From: JAFGVL01 sp963663245
GTDB lineage: Bacteria; Bacteroidota; Bacteroidia; Bacteroidales; Paludibacteraceae
DNA length: 64,000 bases
Assembly (NCBI GenBank): GCA_963663245.1
Contig: OY760143.1
Coordinates: 930,001 to 994,000 of the forward strand
Reading direction: 5' to 3'
Shown here piece after piece: positions 50,642 through 59,966 of this stretch. A program made the translations under genes and the position numbers. The notes beneath the pieces are model-generated. The model did no database searches and was not told where the DNA came from. It saw only the letters and a list, made by a program, of their open reading frames with translations. How positions within the stretch are numbered: position 1 is the stretch's first letter; every line of letters begins with the position of its first letter.

Positions 50642-51868
50642 TTATGCCTTTAAGTAGCAAAGAAAATGTTTAGTTACTTTTTCTTCTAATACGCTAATAT
50701 TCAATATGTCTGATACTTCAGATATGTTTTTAATAGATCCATCATTAAAAAGAATTTTTAATGAGTCTTTTTTTGAATTATAGGTGTCATTAGTAATAGC
50801 TATAGCTGATAAAAAATAATCAGCATCATCATCATTTAGTGAATATTGTTTTTTGTAATTGTTTTTTAGCGACTGAATTTCTTTGTCTGAAATTGGCTCA
50901 GTGTCTATTTTTACTTTAAATAACTTTCTGTTGATAAAGTGTTTGCTAAGTGTTGATAAAACTGTGTCTGAATGATCTGACCACTCTTTTATGGCAGATG
51001 TAATATCTGAATCATCAAGTTTAATAAATTTATCTAAAGCAATATTATCTTTTTTAAATAGCTCTGTGTCGGCTTGATTTTTTAAGAAGAAATCTAATGA
51101 TGAAGTTGAGAATAAACGATGTCCTTGCTCAGTTAATTCTTTTGCGCGTTTTAAAATATTAACAAGCATACGTTCTCCAGCGACAGCTGTTTTGTGAAGA
51201 TAAACTTGCCAGTACATTAAACGACGAGCAATTAAGAAGTTCTCTATTGAATAAATTCCTTTGGCTTCAATAACTAAAGTGTCGTTTGATACATTAAGCA
51301 TTTTTATTATTCTATCTGCTCCAATAGCTCCTTCTGCTACACCCGAGTAAAAACTATCCCTACATAAGTAGTCAAGTCTGTCCATGTCTAATTGACCAGA
51401 GACTAATTGATGTAAGAATTTTTTTTTATATTGGTTTGTGAATATTGCAATAGCAGTATTTAGTTTACCTTTAGTTTCTTGGTTAATGCTTTTAATCATC
51501 ATTAGTGATAATTCTTCATGATTAATGTTCTTAACCAAACTTCTTTCTAGTACATGTGAAAATGGGCCATGCCCTATGTCATGCAATAAGATTGCAGCAA
51601 GAACACCTTCAGCTTCGTTTTCTGAAATATCAACACCTTTAAAACGAAGTTGAGTAATTGTTTCATGCATTAAATGCATGGATCCAATAGAGTGTTGAAA
51701 TCGTGTGTGCTGTGTGCCGGGGTATACTAAAGATGTTAACCCTAGCTGTTTTATTCTGCTTAATCTTTGAAAATAAGGGTGTTGTATGAGGTCGTACAGA
51801 AAAGGGGAAGGTATCGTAATAAATCCTAATACAGGGTCGTTTATAATTTTACGTTTATTGTTGCTCAT
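50642..51868 (-). CDS. HD-domain phosphohydrolase
   Basis: This 408-residue cytosolic protein has an HD metal site: TRFQHSIGSMHL near residue 55-66 and LLHDIGHGPFSH (HD at 96-97), plus LDMDRLDYLCRDSFYSG near 160-175. This matches the dNTPase-like/YdhJ superfamily seen next to lpxD in many Bacteroidota. The substrate may be a nucleotide such as dGTP or a signalling form, but that is family inference. It precedes lpxD by 94 bp with no terminator between. Confidence 0.88.
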   Translation of the reverse strand: MSNNKRKIINDPVLGFITIPSPFLYDLIQHPYFQRLSRIKQLGLTSLVYPGTQHTRFQHSIGSMHLMHETITQLRFKGVDISENEAEGVLAAILLHDIGHGPFSHVLERSLVKNINHEELSLMMIKSINQETKGKLNTAIAIFTNQYKKKFLHQLVSGQLDMDRLDYLCRDSFYSGVAEGAIGADRIIKMLNVSNDTLVIEAKGIYSIENFLIARRLMYWQVYLHKTAVAGERMLVNILKRAKELTEQGHRLFSTSSLDFFLKNQADTELFKKDNIALDKFIKLDDSDITSAIKEWSDHSDTVLSTLSKHFINRKLFKVKIDTEPISDKEIQSLKNNYKKQYSLNDDDADYFLSAIAITNDTYNSKKDSLKILFNDGSIKNISEVSDILNISVLEEKVTKHFLCYLKA

Positions 51869-51899
51869 TTCTGGCTATAAAGTTAATTTTTCTTTCTTA

Positions 51900-52688
51900 T
51901 TATTCAAGAATAATAGAGCGTTTATCAATAGTGTGAGCGCAGAAATATCCTAAACATCCTCCAGAGATATTTGATTTCGGGTTTGCTGGCACAGCTCCAT
52001 TTCCCCCAGAAGCTTGAGCAAGACCAAAAAAATAATCGTATTCACTTTTATCAATACATAAGAAGGCTACGTTTATTGTATCTCCTAGATGACTTTCACC
52101 AGGAATTTCTGGGTATACACTTACTGTGTTTTGAGCAATAATTCCATCTGAAAATTGATCGTTAGTAATTGAAACACCTTGTTTCACCTTATTGTTTTCA
52201 GCTGTTTTATACCGGTAGTAATTTTCTACCCCAGCAGGGTCGGTGTAAAATGTATTTACAAAACGAATAGTTGTTGCTCCTAATGATTGTTTAAATATGA
52301 GAAGTGTGTCTAGTTTTGTAAAACTAGGCATAGTGCATTGGGAGTTGTATTCTTTTTCTTCAGCAATAACTTTTAATGTGTAATTTACATTTGGAGTTCC
52401 TGTAATTTTACTTGTAATATATATGCCAGGTTCAGACATGGTTAATGTATCTATAATACCAGAGTCATCAGTAATTATTACTTGAGCATTTTCAACCCCA
52501 TTAAATATGCTACTTGTTGTGAAATTTGTTGACTTTGAGAGTTTAACATAGTATGGGCCAGCTTCATTCGTTATAACACCTTCAATTACTAATTGAGATT
52601 CAATATCTTTTAAGTCTGGTTCTATAACACTCTCGCAAGAGGCTAGCGTTATTATTGTAATTAGTATATATGCTATTTTTTTTATCAT
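51900..52688 (-). CDS. DUF4249 lipoprotein, partner of the TonB receptor
   Basis: This 262-residue lipoprotein (lipobox LASC, Cys18) has the DUF4249 pattern: SVIEPDLKDIESQLVIEGVITNEAGPYYVKLSKS, an Ig-like domain with AQVIITDDSGIIDTLTMSEPGIY, and conserved YNSQCTM and DKSEYDYFFGL stretches; the final part ends with CLGYFCAH. In Bacteroidota, DUF4249 proteins are encoded beside a TonB receptor, here 1 nt apart (co-translated). It is a likely outer-membrane partner for ligand capture. The ligand is unknown. Confidence 0.9.
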   Translation of the reverse strand: MIKKIAYILITIITLASCESVIEPDLKDIESQLVIEGVITNEAGPYYVKLSKSTNFTTSSIFNGVENAQVIITDDSGIIDTLTMSEPGIYITSKITGTPNVNYTLKVIAEEKEYNSQCTMPSFTKLDTLLIFKQSLGATTIRFVNTFYTDPAGVENYYRYKTAENNKVKQGVSITNDQFSDGIIAQNTVSVYPEIPGESHLGDTINVAFLCIDKSEYDYFFGLAQASGGNGAVPANPKSNISGGCLGYFCAHTIDKRSIILE

Positions 52689-52689
52689 A

Positions 52690-54996
52690 TTATTTTAATC
52701 TAAAATTCCATGAAATTGATGGAACGAATTTGAATAGAGCTGTTTGAACGGCTTCTGTTTTTGTAGGATCGCTTTCGTTTTCTCTAAAGTTAATCAGGTA
52801 TGCATTTTCTCTTCCATATGCATTGTAAATTCCTACAGATATTTCGCTGCTAAAATGACGATTCTCTTTTAGCTTAAGAGTAGCTCCAATATCTAATCTG
52901 TGATAAGCAGGCATTCTATAACCGTTTCTTTCTGTGTATAGCCAAATAATTTGGTCGTCAATAAAATATTTTCCGCTTGGGAAAGTGACAGCGTTTCCTG
53001 TGCTATAGACCCAATTGGCAGATATGTTTAATCTTTTTGTTGCTTGATATGATGCTACAATTGATATGTCGTGAGTTTTGTCTTGCCTTGCAGCGTACCA
53101 TTGGTAATTGTTGATGCCATCAATCTTTTTTTCAGTTCTAGAAAGCGTGTAGCTTATCCAACCGGTAATTTTTCCAGTTTTCTTTTTGAAGAAAAACTCT
53201 AATCCGTATGCTCTTCCTATTCCAGTTAGTAGTTGTGTAGCAATTTGATTATTAAACATAATATCAGCACCATCTTTATAGTCAATCTGATTTTGCATTT
53301 CTTTATAATATAACTCTATACTTGATTCGTATTCGTCTTTCTTGAAATTTTGAAAATATCCTATACTATATAAATCAGCAATCTCTGGTTTTATATTATT
53401 GTCGCTACCCATCCATTTATCAGTTGGACTGGCTGTAGTTGAATTAGAAATTAAATGTAAGTATTGTGTGTTTCTTGAGTAGGCTGCCTTGATGGAGTTT
53501 TTATCACTCAATAAGAAACTCGCATTTATTCTGGGCTCAGGATTATAATAAGTGGTAATGATGTCACTTTTTTTGTAATTGACTGTGTCAATGACTTCGT
53601 GCTGAGCATTTAAGTCATAAAAATCACCGCCTCCAAGTACACTAAAAGAACTAAATCTTAAACCAGCATTTATATTAAACCATGTTGCTAATTTCCAATC
53701 TTCAGATAAATAAATCGCATTTTCTAATGAGTTTTGTTCTTGTAGTTTTTGAGACGTAACATCGTCAATAGTTACTTCTCCAGGTAAAATATTATGATAA
53801 ATACTACTTAAGCCAATCTTTAGAGTGTTTTTGTTATTTATATAATACTGGTATTCGTGTTTTAGATTATAGTCTTGAATGTTTGAAAGAATTGCAAATT
53901 CTTGACCAGAACTACTTATGTCAATTTTGTAATCGAAGTTGCTGTAAATTAGGGTGGTGTTAGCAAAAAGCTTATTGCTGAATAAATGATTCCACCTGAG
54001 TGTCCCAGTAGCATTCCCCCAGTCCATTCCAAATAAATTTTTAAGTCCTAAATTGTCTCTGCCAAAATATCCTGAAAGATATATAACATCCTTGTGTCCA
54101 AATTTATAGTTGGCTTTCATATTTAAATCATAAAAATATAATTTGGTATCTTTATATCTGTTGTCTAGTTTGAGAAATAGGTCTGCATATGTTCTTCTGC
54201 CTGAAATTAAAATAGAGCCTTTGTCTTTTTTAATGGGCCCTTCGAGACTTAATTTTGACGATATTAAACCTATGCTTCCATTGGCTTCGTATTTTTGATT
54301 GTTTCCATCTTTCATGCGAATATCCATGGCAGAAGATAGGCGTCCTCCATATTGTGCTGGTTGCGTTCCTTTATATAAGTCTACATTTTTTATCGCGTCT
54401 GAATTAAATGTGGAAAAGAAACCCATTAAGTGAGACGCATTATATACTATTGCTTCATCAAGTAAGATGAGGTTTTGGTCTCCAGTGCCACCTCTGACAA
54501 ATATACCTCCACCACCATCTCCACTAGATTTTACTCCAGGGAGCAGTTGAAGAGATTTAATAATATCTCTTTCTCCAAATAAAACTGGAATAGAGTTCAT
54601 CTCTTTCATCTCTAATTTTTGGAGACCTGTTTGAGCAGAAGTTACATTGTTGTTGCTTTTTGTTTCAGATATAATTACTTCTGATAAAACTTCTGTTTCA
54701 GATTTCAGAGAAAAGTTTTTTTGAATGTTCTTATTTAAAATGATAGTTAAAGTGTCTGGGCTAAATCCAATGTATTGTGAAATTAAAGAGTGTTTTCCTG
54801 TAGGTAGCGTAATAGAATAAAATCCATATTCATTTGTTATTGCTCCTTCATTAGCTAAGTCTTTAACCCTAATGCTTGCTCCAATTAGGGTTTCTCCATT
54901 TTCAGCACTGCTAATAGTACCACTAATAGTGTGTTTTTGGGCAGATGTAACAAGACTGATAACCAGAAATGTAATTAATATAAAATATTGTTTCAT
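52690..54996 (-). CDS. TonB-dependent receptor with carboxypeptidase-like domain
   Basis: The 768-residue receptor (start at MKQYFILITFLVISL, where the signal peptide begins; an ATG at 55020 is also in frame) has an N-terminal carboxypeptidase-regulatory-like domain (about 22-105, KHTISGTISSAENGETLIGASIRVK), a plug (about 130-235, with DGGGGIFVRGGTGDQNLILLDEAIVYNASHLMGFFS), and a beta-barrel ending FVPSISWNFRLK. Together with the DUF4249 lipoprotein right behind it, this is a standard uptake pair. The substrate cannot be read from the sequence. Confidence 0.94.
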   Translation of the reverse strand: MKQYFILITFLVISLVTSAQKHTISGTISSAENGETLIGASIRVKDLANEGAITNEYGFYSITLPTGKHSLISQYIGFSPDTLTIILNKNIQKNFSLKSETEVLSEVIISETKSNNNVTSAQTGLQKLEMKEMNSIPVLFGERDIIKSLQLLPGVKSSGDGGGGIFVRGGTGDQNLILLDEAIVYNASHLMGFFSTFNSDAIKNVDLYKGTQPAQYGGRLSSAMDIRMKDGNNQKYEANGSIGLISSKLSLEGPIKKDKGSILISGRRTYADLFLKLDNRYKDTKLYFYDLNMKANYKFGHKDVIYLSGYFGRDNLGLKNLFGMDWGNATGTLRWNHLFSNKLFANTTLIYSNFDYKIDISSSGQEFAILSNIQDYNLKHEYQYYINNKNTLKIGLSSIYHNILPGEVTIDDVTSQKLQEQNSLENAIYLSEDWKLATWFNINAGLRFSSFSVLGGGDFYDLNAQHEVIDTVNYKKSDIITTYYNPEPRINASFLLSDKNSIKAAYSRNTQYLHLISNSTTASPTDKWMGSDNNIKPEIADLYSIGYFQNFKKDEYESSIELYYKEMQNQIDYKDGADIMFNNQIATQLLTGIGRAYGLEFFFKKKTGKITGWISYTLSRTEKKIDGINNYQWYAARQDKTHDISIVASYQATKRLNISANWVYSTGNAVTFPSGKYFIDDQIIWLYTERNGYRMPAYHRLDIGATLKLKENRHFSSEISVGIYNAYGRENAYLINFRENESDPTKTEAVQTALFKFVPSISWNFRLK

Positions 54997-55110
54997 TAGC
55001 TTTTTTATTTTCGATTTCAAAAATATACAGAAAAGTTGAACTATAAATATACAAATCGATGAAATGACTATAATAGTCGATAAAAAAAGAAAAAACCAGT
55101 TTGAGAATTT

Positions 55111-56544
55111 CTATAAACGATTAAGGAGATTTACTAATAGGAGCCAGGATTTCTCAACTGATGATATTTGAACCTTCTCTGATGGAGAGTGTGGATTTAA
55201 TATCGTTGGTCCAAAGGAAATCATTTCCATTTTTGGGTATTTTTTAGCAATTACACCACACTCTAACCCAGCATGAATAGTTTTTACTATTGGTTCTTTA
55301 TTGAATAATTCTACATAAGAAATGCTAGCTTTTTTAACTAGTTCAGATTGAAAGTCTGGATTCCATCCTGGATAATCTTTTCCTTTTTTTATAGCTGCGC
55401 CAGCTTTAAGGAAGATGTTACTTAGCTCTGTAGATATTTTAATTTTGTCTGTTTCGTTACTGCTACGTTGGCTAGTTTCAATAAATATAGTGTCCTCAAG
55501 TGTGTGAATAGCTGCTAAATTGGTTGAAGTCTCAACTAGCTTAGTGTTTGTTTTATTCATTTCAACAGGGCCATTAGGAGAGTTGTTTAAAACTATTATT
55601 ATATTGTCAGAAAGAGACTTCTTTAGTACTGATTTATGAGCATCACATGAGTCTAGCTCAAAGCGAAAAAATGCTTCTGTTTGGCTAAATTTTTCTTCTA
55701 CTTCAGAGATGAAAATATTAATTTCAATTCTAACAAGTTCCTTATCTTTATAAGGAACAGCCAAAGTAGCAGATGCTTCTCTTGGAATGGCATTTCTAAG
55801 ATTACCTCCGTTGATTTTAGCAACTCTAACCTGTGTTTTTCTTTCTAATATCGCTAAATATTCAGCAAGTATTTTAATAGCATTCGCTCGTCCTTTATTT
55901 ATGTCTTCTCCTGAATGACCACCTGAAAGACCACTGACTTTAACCTCAAAAAAGAAGAAGTTCTCTGGTGTTGTTTCTTCTTCTTTTTTAAAGATGGCTA
56001 AAGAATCAATACCACCAGCACAACCAATGCAAAATTCACCTTCTTCTTCCGTGTCTAGATTAATAAGAGTAGTTCCTTTTAGCAATCTAGAATCAAGATT
56101 GCTAGCCCCATATAATCCAGTTTCTTCATCTGTGGTAAATAGACATTCTATAGCTGGATGAGAGAGTGTGTTATCTGATAGGAGAGCTAATTGCATTGCT
56201 ATGCCAATGCCATTGTCTGCCCCTAGAGTAGTCCCTTTTGCATGCATCCAATCTCCTTTTGTCTCTGTTTTAATTGTATCAGTGTTAAAATCATGAGTGA
56301 TGTTGCTGTTCTTTTCACAAACCATATCCATGTGGCATTGAATTACAACAGTAGGGCTGTTTGTTTTGTTAGAGGATGCTGGTTTATAAATTAATATATT
56401 TCCAGCACTGTCTTTTTTGGCTGATAACTTATGGTTTTTTGCAAAATCAAGAAGAAACTGTTGAATTTTCTCTTCTTTTTTTGATGGACGAGGGATCGTA
56501 AGTATTTGATTGAAAAAGTTCCAAACAGTTTTAATATTTGTCAT
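55111..56544 (-). CDS. pepD: Aminoacyl-histidine dipeptidase (M20 family)
   Basis: The 477-residue product (start at MTNIKTVWNFFNQIL, the family N-terminus; the frame extends to 56574) is a two-zinc M20 peptidase for dipeptides including Xaa-His. It has IQCHMDMVCEKN (metal His-x-Asp), GTTLGADNGIGIAM, TTDEETGLYGA (catalytic Glu pair), and SGLSGGHSGEDINKGRANA from the dimerisation domain. It is cytosolic. TACTTTTG reads on the minus strand at 56581-56574, 30 bp before the start. It is transcribed alone. Confidence 0.95.
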   Translation of the reverse strand: MTNIKTVWNFFNQILTIPRPSKKEEKIQQFLLDFAKNHKLSAKKDSAGNILIYKPASSNKTNSPTVVIQCHMDMVCEKNSNITHDFNTDTIKTETKGDWMHAKGTTLGADNGIGIAMQLALLSDNTLSHPAIECLFTTDEETGLYGASNLDSRLLKGTTLINLDTEEEGEFCIGCAGGIDSLAIFKKEEETTPENFFFFEVKVSGLSGGHSGEDINKGRANAIKILAEYLAILERKTQVRVAKINGGNLRNAIPREASATLAVPYKDKELVRIEINIFISEVEEKFSQTEAFFRFELDSCDAHKSVLKKSLSDNIIIVLNNSPNGPVEMNKTNTKLVETSTNLAAIHTLEDTIFIETSQRSSNETDKIKISTELSNIFLKAGAAIKKGKDYPGWNPDFQSELVKKASISYVELFNKEPIVKTIHAGLECGVIAKKYPKMEMISFGPTILNPHSPSEKVQISSVEKSWLLLVNLLNRL

Positions 56545-56717
56545 GTTATAATGTGTGTTGTATTTATTTTTCACAAAAGTATAGTAAAGCTTTAATAATT
56601 AAAAGAATTTGAAGTTAAGGCTTTTGTATTTCATGGAAATAGTGTTAAAAAATAGTCGTAATTGTCTTGTTTAGGTGTTTTTTTTGTTAAAAATTAAGCT
56701 TAGTATACATATTCTTT

Positions 56718-56725
56718 TATCTTTG
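56718..56725 (+). promoter_or_regulatory. Probable promoter -7 box of the ompH-like gene
   Basis: TATCTTTG is an exact TAnnTTTG box and lies 76 bp before the start codon at 56802. The leader that follows holds two hairpins. Confidence 0.6.
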
Positions 56726-56760
56726 CAACACATTTTAAGAGATTCAACTTCTCTAATGTT

Positions 56761-56783
56761 CATGTGACAACACATGTTTTTTT
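56761..56783 (+). terminator. Terminator-like hairpin in the ompH-like leader
   Basis: CATGTG (56761-56766) pairs with CACATG (56771-56776) around ACAA and is followed by seven T residues, ending 18 bp before the start codon. A second, weaker stem, AGAGA...TCTCT, lies just upstream (about 56738-56754). This fits an attenuator, but a competing antiterminator is not clear. Confidence 0.6.
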
Positions 56784-56801
56784 AATCAAATACTTCTTTA
56801 A

Positions 56802-57407
56802 ATGAGACAATATTTATCGTTAATAATAAATGGAATACTAGGAGTAGCAGTTATTATTTTATTTGCTTTACATTTTTCTAGCTCAAAACCGGAGTCTGTT
56901 AATGCTAATAAAAGTAAGGGCGTAGTTTCTGGAGTAACACTTCCAATTGCTTATATTGACATTGATACGCTTCTTACAAACTATAGTTTTGCCAAAGATG
57001 CTAGTGCTTCTTTGGTTGAAAAAACAGAACGAGCACAGCTTAATTTTAGCAAAAAAATGAATCAGTGGCAAAAGGAAGGCGCAGAATTTCAGAGAAAGTT
57101 GCAATCAAATTCATTCCTTAATAGGGAGAGAGCAGAACAAGAGAATGCTCGTTTAATGGAAAAACGTCAAGACTTAGAAGAATTAGGTAGTAAGTTAGAG
57201 CAAGAGTATCTTATTAGTCAAAAGAAAATTGATGATCAATTAACAGACACTCTTAGAATATTCTTAAAAGAATATAATGAGAATGGTAAATATCAACTAA
57301 TTTTAAGCAATTCGGCGTTATATAAAAATGTGCTCAGTGCTGATACAGTTTATAATATAACATCTGAAATAATAGAGTTGCTTAATGAACGGTATATTAA
57401 AGAATAG
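56802..57407 (+). CDS. OmpH/Skp-like periplasmic chaperone
   Basis: This 201-residue protein has an N-terminal membrane/signal helix (about 8-27), the opening strand LPIAYIDIDTLLTNYSFAKDAS, a long charged coiled coil (about 60-150, KTERAQLNFSKKMNQWQKEGAEFQRKL-type) and a C-terminal FLKEYNENGKYQLILSNSALYKN-type hairpin. This is the OmpH/Skp fold that guards outer-membrane proteins in the periplasm. The remaining helix rather than a clear cleavage site suggests it may stay membrane-anchored. A terminator-like leader precedes it. Confidence 0.88.
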   Translation: MRQYLSLIINGILGVAVIILFALHFSSSKPESVNANKSKGVVSGVTLPIAYIDIDTLLTNYSFAKDASASLVEKTERAQLNFSKKMNQWQKEGAEFQRKLQSNSFLNRERAEQENARLMEKRQDLEELGSKLEQEYLISQKKIDDQLTDTLRIFLKEYNENGKYQLILSNSALYKNVLSADTVYNITSEIIELLNERYIKE

Positions 57408-57411
57408 AAAA

Positions 57412-57448
57412 ATAAAAAAACTGCTTAAAATTTAAGCAGTTTTTTTAT
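57412..57448 (+). terminator. Bidirectional terminator
   Basis: AAAACTGCTTAAA and TTTAAGCAGTTTT form a stem around one A, with A and T tails. It lies between the convergent OmpH-like and small membrane-protein genes. Confidence 0.85.
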
Positions 57449-57452
57449 TTTT

Positions 57453-57782
57453 CTATTCTTCATTAGGCATTCGATAACTAATAATTAAATCTATTATTGC
57501 TGATAGAATTAAAGCAATAATCCACGCATCACTTTTTATATACATCAAATAAACTGTGCCAAGTAGCAGGATAGCAGATAGTGCTTGTATCTTTTGTAAT
57601 CGCTTAATTCTGAAATCACTAGATTTAGTTAAGTTTTTTATCCGAACATATAGTGAACCTATAGTTCCGAGTCCAAATCCAATTACTGCAAGGTTCTGGT
57701 TGAAAAGGAAGAGTATAGCTCCTCCAATTAATAGAATCCCGGAGATGATAAATATTATTTTTTGAATTTTGATGGTTGACAT
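57453..57782 (-). CDS. Small four-helix membrane protein, unknown function
   Basis: This 109-residue protein has four predicted membrane helices (about 7-27, 30-47, 68-83, 87-104) with a basic loop (RIKNLTKSSDFRIKRLQK) in the middle. No family is recognised. It follows the FtsB/DivIC-like gene by 5 bp on the same strand and probably shares its transcript, so it may act in the same division or envelope process; that is inferred from position only. Confidence 0.7.
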   Translation of the reverse strand: MSTIKIQKIIFIISGILLIGGAILFLFNQNLAVIGFGLGTIGSLYVRIKNLTKSSDFRIKRLQKIQALSAILLLGTVYLMYIKSDAWIIALILSAIIDLIISYRMPNEE

Positions 57783-57787
57783 GGAGC

Positions 57788-58105
57788 TTACTTTATCTTT
57801 AGTTTATCTTCTTCAATAATAAAAACTTCTTCGTTTTGTTTGTGCATTCGATACTTTTCTCTTGCCATTCGTTCTAAATTTTCATTGGTTGTATTGAGTT
57901 GATAAAGTTGCTCTTGAGCCTCAATTATATTTTCTTCGTATTGTTTCTTTTCTCTCTCAAGCTCAGCAACGCTTTTGTATAGTCTGATGCGTTCAATTAT
58001 ACTGTATTTGCTAAAAAACAATAGCATAAAAAACAGAGCAATTACAATCGTATACTTGTTTATGTAAGGTTTTATAAATCTTAAAAAGGCCTTGACTTTT
58101 TCCAT
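57788..58105 (-). CDS. FtsB/DivIC-family septum protein
   Basis: This 105-residue protein has an N-terminal basic segment, one membrane helix (about 17-35) and a coiled coil (about 40-80, AELEREKKQYEENIIEAQEQLYQL) followed by the family end motif ERMAREKYRMHKQNEEVFIIEE (short pieces ARE-K-Y-x-M and E-x-x-F). FtsB/DivIC joins FtsL and FtsQ in the cell division complex. It diverges from dnaX. TACTTTTG reads on the minus strand at 58138-58131. Confidence 0.88.
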   Translation of the reverse strand: MEKVKAFLRFIKPYINKYTIVIALFFMLLFFSKYSIIERIRLYKSVAELEREKKQYEENIIEAQEQLYQLNTTNENLERMAREKYRMHKQNEEVFIIEEDKLKIK

Positions 58106-58216
58106 AATATAATATCGTTTCTCTACATTGCAAAAGTAAGGAATTAATCTGAATTTCTAATTCTGATTAAGGAATACTAGTTATCAACATCTTTAATATT
58201 TCTGACTGTTTTTATT

Positions 58217-58224
58217 TATATTTG
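58217..58224 (+). promoter_or_regulatory. Probable dnaX promoter -7 box
   Basis: TATATTTG lies 18 bp before the dnaX start codon and fits TAnnTTTG; the -33 element is unclear. Confidence 0.5.
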
Positions 58225-58242
58225 TCTTTCTAAATTATTAAC

Positions 58243-59955
58243 ATGGAAAATTTTATTGTATCGGCACGTAAATATAGACCTAGCACTTTTCAATCGGTGG
58301 TTGGCCAGCAGTCGTTGGTAGCAACATTACAGAATGCAATTAAAAACAATCACATAGCTCATGCATATTTGTTTTGTGGCCCTAGAGGTGTTGGTAAAAC
58401 AACTTGTGCCCGTATTTTTGCAAAAACAATAAATTGTCAACAATTACTTCCAACAGGAGATGCTTGTAATGAGTGTGAATCTTGTGTTTCATATAATGAT
58501 CATCGTTCTTTTAATATTCATGAATTAGATGCGGCATCTAATAATGGGGTCGATGAAATAAAACATTTAATAGAACAAGTGCGTATTCCACCTCAGATTG
58601 GAAAGTATAGTGTGTATATTATTGATGAGGTTCATATGCTATCAGCATCTGCTTTTAATGCTTTTTTGAAAACCCTAGAAGAACCCCCTGCACATGCTAT
58701 TTTTATTCTTGCGACTACAGAGAAACATAAAATAATACCAACAATACTATCTCGTTGTCAAATTTATGATTTTAATAGAATTACAGTTGCAGATACCGTC
58801 GGACATTTACAATTTGTAGCATCAGAAGAAAATGTTACAGTAGAACCAGAAGCACTTAATGTTATTGCACAAAAGAGTGATGGAGGAATGAGAGATGCTC
58901 TTTCAATTTTTGATCAAGTAGTTAGTTTTTGTGGAAATAATATTACTTATAAAAATGTAATTGAGAATCTTAATGTTCTTGATTACGACTTTTATTTTCA
59001 ATTGGTGAATGCATTTTTAGAATCGAATGTGCCTCAATCAATGATGATTTTCAATGAAATTCTAAATAAAGGTTTTGATGCGCATCATTTTGTTGGTGGT
59101 TTAAGCGGTCATTTACGAGATGTGATGGTTTGTAAAGATGCTCAAACTGTTAGTCTTTTAGAAGTTGGATCTGCTATTGGAGACTCCTATAAAAATCAAG
59201 CAGAACTCTGTGATGTTAATTTTTTATATAGCGCAATGAAAATTGCAAATGATTGCGATTTAGATTATCGGCTAAGTAAAAACAAAAGACTTTTAGTGGA
59301 AATTATGCTGATTCGATTGTGCCAACTTTCGGATCAAAAAAAAAATAAACTAATTGATAATGACAATACAGTTGTTTTAGGCAAAATTTTTTCTAATGTT
59401 AAGAAACCAGAACCACAACCAACAAAAGTAGAGGCTCTTGTTCAGAAGCCTGTAGATACAAGTTTTCCAGCAGTTGTAGTTTCGAAGCCAAAACCCCAAT
59501 CACCACCCTTAAATATTGCTATTAGTAGTATCTCAATAAATGGTTCAAATGCTGATGAGATTAATGCTGTTGTAGAAAGATCTCAAAATAGAGATGAGGT
59601 TTTTACAGAAGCTGAACTTCAAAGTGCGTGGCAATCTTTTGTTGTGACAATTCCTGACCAAGTACATTTGTGTAGTACAATAAAATCAACTAACCCAAAA
59701 CTTAAAGAAAATGCTGTCTTTGAAGTTGAACTAGAAAACTCTTTTCAAGAAAAAGAAATTGGTGAAATCAAATCTAAGTTATTGTCTTTTTTATCAGATA
59801 AACTAGAGAATGATAAGTTAGAAATTGAAACTGTCATTAATCAAACTAAGGAGGTGAAAAGTGTGATGTTAACTAAAGATAAACTCGAATTTCTTATAGA
59901 AAAAAACGAACATCTTAAGAAGCTTGCTACTGGACTTGGTTTGGAAATAATGTAA
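58243..59955 (+). CDS. dnaX: DNA polymerase III subunit gamma/tau
   Basis: This 570-residue AAA+ protein is the clamp-loader motor. It has Walker A GPRGVGKT (46-53), zinc cysteines 65, 75, 78 and 81, the DEVHML Walker B segment, the SRC sensor motif and the clamp-loader collar domain to about 360. After this comes a poorly conserved tail (about 365-570, proline-rich then acidic) that in tau binds the polymerase and helicase. A run of ten A residues at codons 365-368 lies at the border. Both shifted frames end within six codons, so a short gamma-like form could be made by slippage. It is 11 bp ahead of the M3 peptidase gene. Confidence 0.96.
   Translation: MENFIVSARKYRPSTFQSVVGQQSLVATLQNAIKNNHIAHAYLFCGPRGVGKTTCARIFAKTINCQQLLPTGDACNECESCVSYNDHRSFNIHELDAASNNGVDEIKHLIEQVRIPPQIGKYSVYIIDEVHMLSASAFNAFLKTLEEPPAHAIFILATTEKHKIIPTILSRCQIYDFNRITVADTVGHLQFVASEENVTVEPEALNVIAQKSDGGMRDALSIFDQVVSFCGNNITYKNVIENLNVLDYDFYFQLVNAFLESNVPQSMMIFNEILNKGFDAHHFVGGLSGHLRDVMVCKDAQTVSLLEVGSAIGDSYKNQAELCDVNFLYSAMKIANDCDLDYRLSKNKRLLVEIMLIRLCQLSDQKKNKLIDNDNTVVLGKIFSNVKKPEPQPTKVEALVQKPVDTSFPAVVVSKPKPQSPPLNIAISSISINGSNADEINAVVERSQNRDEVFTEAELQSAWQSFVVTIPDQVHLCSTIKSTNPKLKENAVFEVELENSFQEKEIGEIKSKLLSFLSDKLENDKLEIETVINQTKEVKSVMLTKDKLEFLIEKNEHLKKLATGLGLEIM
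59336..59345 (+). other. A10 homopolymer in dnaX (candidate slippage site)
   Basis: Ten consecutive A residues follow the C of codon Gln365. One extra A gives CAA AAA AAA AAA TAA. One fewer gives CAA AAA AAA ATA AAC TAA. Either reading ends in a stop at once. Confidence 0.6.
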
Positions 59956-59966
59956 ATTAACCAGCA

